From Flavobacterium sp. JAS (lineage in GTDB: Bacteria > Bacteroidota > Bacteroidia > Flavobacteriales > Flavobacteriaceae), in NCBI RefSeq assembly GCF_020991455.1, contig NZ_JAJMOX010000003.1:391616-455615 (forward strand): DNA of 64,000 nt. The letters run 5' to 3'. The first letter of the stretch is position 1; the number at the start of each line of letters is the position of its first letter. The notes below the pieces were generated by a model. It ran no database searches, was not told where the DNA came from, and was given only the letters and a program-made list of their open reading frames with translations. The position numbers were made by a program, and so were the translations under genes. Shown piece by piece: positions 63,601 to 64,000 of the stretch.

Positions 63601-64000
63601 GGTAAATGAGGCAAATGTAATTTGGTACAATGTATCAACAGGAGGAACAGCGCTGGCAACAACAACTGCTTTGGCAAATGGTCCTTATTATGCGGCGATT
63701 TTAGATCCTGCTACAGGTTGCGAAAGTTCAGTTCGATTGTTAGTAACAGTAACCGTGACTGATCCGGGAACACCAGTAATTACCAACACAACACAGAATT
63801 TCTGTTTGGTAAATGCCCCAACATTTGCATCAATTGATGTAAGTCCAGCGACAAATATTGTTTGGTACAATGCTTTAACAGGAGGAAATTTAATTCCACC
63901 AGCAACAGTATTAACATCTGGAACCTATTATGCAGCAATAAAAGATCCAACAACGACTTGCGAAAGTAATGTAAGATTAGCAATTACTATTAATGTAACT
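57602..64000 (+). CDS. Giant exported Ig-like repeat surface protein (partial, runs off the window)
   Basis: The frame opens at 57602 and is still open at the window end: 2133 codons with no stop. A signal peptide (residues 1-32, ending NFAQ) is followed by a mosaic of two modules. Module A (~155 residues, about 57698, 58937, 60164, 61664 and 62159) has a C..(N)GLLC.LC...NSVDG start, a DI.DIELELPGG core and ends in (I/V)Y.A.Y. Module B is an Ig-like unit (WYD.PTGG...LT..TTYYVE...GC) repeated about fifteen times, the type found with gliding-motility-associated C-termini. Likely a surface adhesin secreted by the type IX system; the sorting domain must lie beyond 64000. Confidence 0.9.
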   Translation, partial: MKKTFTFYDLIVKKRLFGLLFLLLFCNKNFAQTFCRPDSQTNSTGGLLCLGMSVTNPNNAFDSSMTTYAAITNTLGLACFAQETLHFNQTAKAGDQIVIYFGEGNGLLDVGLLSNATIQAKNGPANVGGSVAMNNPLLNLQLLSGGNTAVIKYTLPGDANQIQIQSGGLLSLLVNLRIYDVRLQFAKPTITGGETQSICSGQSIALTATAAAGTTLAWYDSPTSTTALSNIGTFTTPTLTTTTTYYVSTSRVAGCESSERLPVTITVIDPILPTISSTGTAICSSGPTQATTLSVVNPVPGTTYSWFNTPTNGVALATGTTYTPTVPTGVTNFYVEASIGACKTATRTAVSVTSTPVPALATVLTQSVTILSGQNATLNASTPEANVVLDWYDVPTGGIKLLGNSNSFTTPILTATKTYYVESRNTIGGCVSATRVPVTVTVLPVALGGCLEANSQQTSQNGLCLLCSSTTPDNSVDGNSLTAARLTLPVGLLNGWIQQTLQFNNPGKTGDIVDVELELPGGIADLSLLGAVSLATYNGATYNNDRISATNPLVTLQLLSGNRFRASIVAGANFDRVEIRLGGLVTALTNLDIYQATYRYKAPTITGNTTICGGLTTTLTASTALGETIKWYDALTGGNLLASTAAFTTPALTTNTTYYVEVTRNGCVNSERNPVVVTVNNPIAPASVVPTPLNLCSGETTTIVVQNPVVGTTYNWYDAASGGNLVFTGTSYTTPSLTASVTYHVEAVIGSCLSTTRTPVSVNVSQPPAAPVPVSSSVVIQSGQSVMLAVTNTAGFQYDWYDAPTAGNLLQGNSSTYTPSPALTANTTFYVEATDSATGCKSSTRAVINVIVISAISSCLQPNAQAVTVDPGLLCVLCNSANDANSVDGNANTFASLTITAGVLNSYIQQQLTFPTPGEAGDIIDIELELPGGLADLALLGSVSIATYNGVVYNNDRLAINNNLLNLQVLSGNKFKVSFPTSAVFNKVEIRLGALVGLLTTLNIYGASYRFPNATITGATAPICSGGTATLSASSTGTETFAWYDSPTGGSIVAVNPTLPLAGTTTYYLEATRAGCINSVRQPVTINVLDVPTDANITIASPLTASCVGGIVLAPTSALAGATFKYYTDQNKTLEITTGTIAGVTYVKDGTTGALTISGLIAANAPYTYYVSVLNGGICENINGTLKEVVVNYPVGSALTVTPTLIGCAKANLKDAITNFDTSGNTTYTFFDPSNNPITEQAAANITVNGNYSIQAQTTGVDCPSVKLPVAVTINPLPTLTNVTNSIAVTTGTSVALSATSNGTITWYDPQGNVLPTNNTGILNTVGVYTYTVIASSGTCTTSQTVTISVIDPAACDALLERVYANTQSSGSIITGGVSNGPLAVDGDPSTFATITTGLGLLGIGTTWQILQWPTTIAKGTPVTVKLGLANSAVAVAQSISVVGTKRDGSNNPIDIGTLQSASGSLLNLLPGQNSFEFTFVPSNTSGPQDYDGIRVQLGSLLSLAQNINVYDAHYSKQVTQIACGKGDIEDIFYGVRDLGVGALTATVGVSNAWNVADGDVATYATMFSGVGVLAAAELTAKFRTPSMVGDSLRITISKPGTILNLNLLTGFTIQLYSGNIPVGGPIENTSSLLTLKLLSGDTMAMTIVAPQTEPYDKVVITFGGVASVLDELRVHTIDRVTNTKVIGSDPDNKVTVCPGTDITLTVPPKPCANYAWYDSPTGGNQVATGQTYTLPATLAPGTYKYYIQPIRYGCPALERGEVTVVVRATTPASAIANVTINGGNNTIICAEDGKVTLDAVLNALPVLTNPVYHWYKFDGTTSVVVAGETTSKLVLTGLTPGTYTYYVGVSSDEFCETMEADRKQVTFTILPTSLETDIVVDNASICHDTDAVLTPTSTLTNPVFFWYLDANKTQPIFSGVIGGVTYTVSGTGVLTASGLTTAMSPISYYVAVTSDNTCQNKNGELKIVTVIVNDPPTPTTNDTTQDFCLVSNPTVANLQVNEANVIWYNVSTGGTALATTTALANGPYYAAILDPATGCESSVRLLVTVTVTDPGTPVITNTTQNFCLVNAPTFASIDVSPATNIVWYNALTGGNLIPPATVLTSGTYYAAIKDPTTTCESNVRLAITINVT

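Noticed and set aside
1..64000. tRNA, rRNA, phage, integrase or transposase genes
   Set aside because: None recognised on reading both strands by eye; a tRNA search program would be needed to exclude a missed tRNA.

Overview
The window is chromosomal DNA from a Flavobacterium-like member of the Bacteroidota. The evidence is low G+C, SusC/SusD-type nutrient uptake, Bacteroidota-style promoters (TAnnTTTG at -7, sometimes with TTG at -33), very few Shine-Dalgarno sequences, many lipoproteins, a class B1 metallo-beta-lactamase of the kind found in flavobacteria, and a giant Ig-repeat surface protein. I see no tRNA, rRNA, CRISPR array, transposase, integrase or phage gene, and no frameshifted gene.

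Layout. Positions 1-3.5 kb carry pta-ackA (acetyl phosphate/acetate). Positions 3.5-19.9 kb are a polysaccharide utilization locus (PUL): a membrane sensor/regulator with a LuxR-type HTH, SusC, SusD, a GH144/PF10091 enzyme (predicted endo-beta-1,2-glucanase), an esterase and a GH3 beta-glucosidase. After a terminator come a glycerophosphodiester phosphodiesterase lipoprotein, a GH43-like enzyme with a discoidin domain, and an M28 peptidase. The combination suggests breakdown of beta-1,2-glucans, possibly osmoregulated periplasmic glucans carrying phosphoglycerol and acyl groups; this is inference. Positions 20-24.4 kb hold a YiiX-type hydrolase, an outer membrane protein, kdsA and three small unknown genes. 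At 24.6-26.6 kb, a lysoplasmalogenase-like YhhN gene overlaps an alkylglycerol-monooxygenase-like gene, a possible ether-lipid degradation pair. Positions 26.6-36.9 kb carry housekeeping genes (clpS, prmA, tpiA, a TlpA-like thioredoxin, DoxX/MauE, DUF1599, folP) and an overlapping pair of unknown exported proteins.

Positions 37-44.6 kb contain unknown lipoproteins, a CHRD protein, rlmH, a secreted adenosine deaminase, a pirin-OsmC-GNAT operon and an AlkD-like HEAT protein. Positions 44.9-50.5 kb are a same-strand run: nadC, yihY, DUF2147, B1 metallo-beta-lactamase, priA. An orphan LytTR regulator faces rpsF-rpsR-rplI, followed by an Oar-like TonB receptor and a DUF6495 gene. A 1.25-kb AT-rich gap with short hairpins then leads to a giant exported Ig-like repeat protein (57602 to beyond the window end) made of five copies of a ~155-residue module among about fifteen Ig-like units.

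The intergenic regions are unusually rich in palindromic repeats, including perfect inverted repeats of 31, 25, 17 and 16 bp. Several sit next to promoters or terminators and are reported separately.
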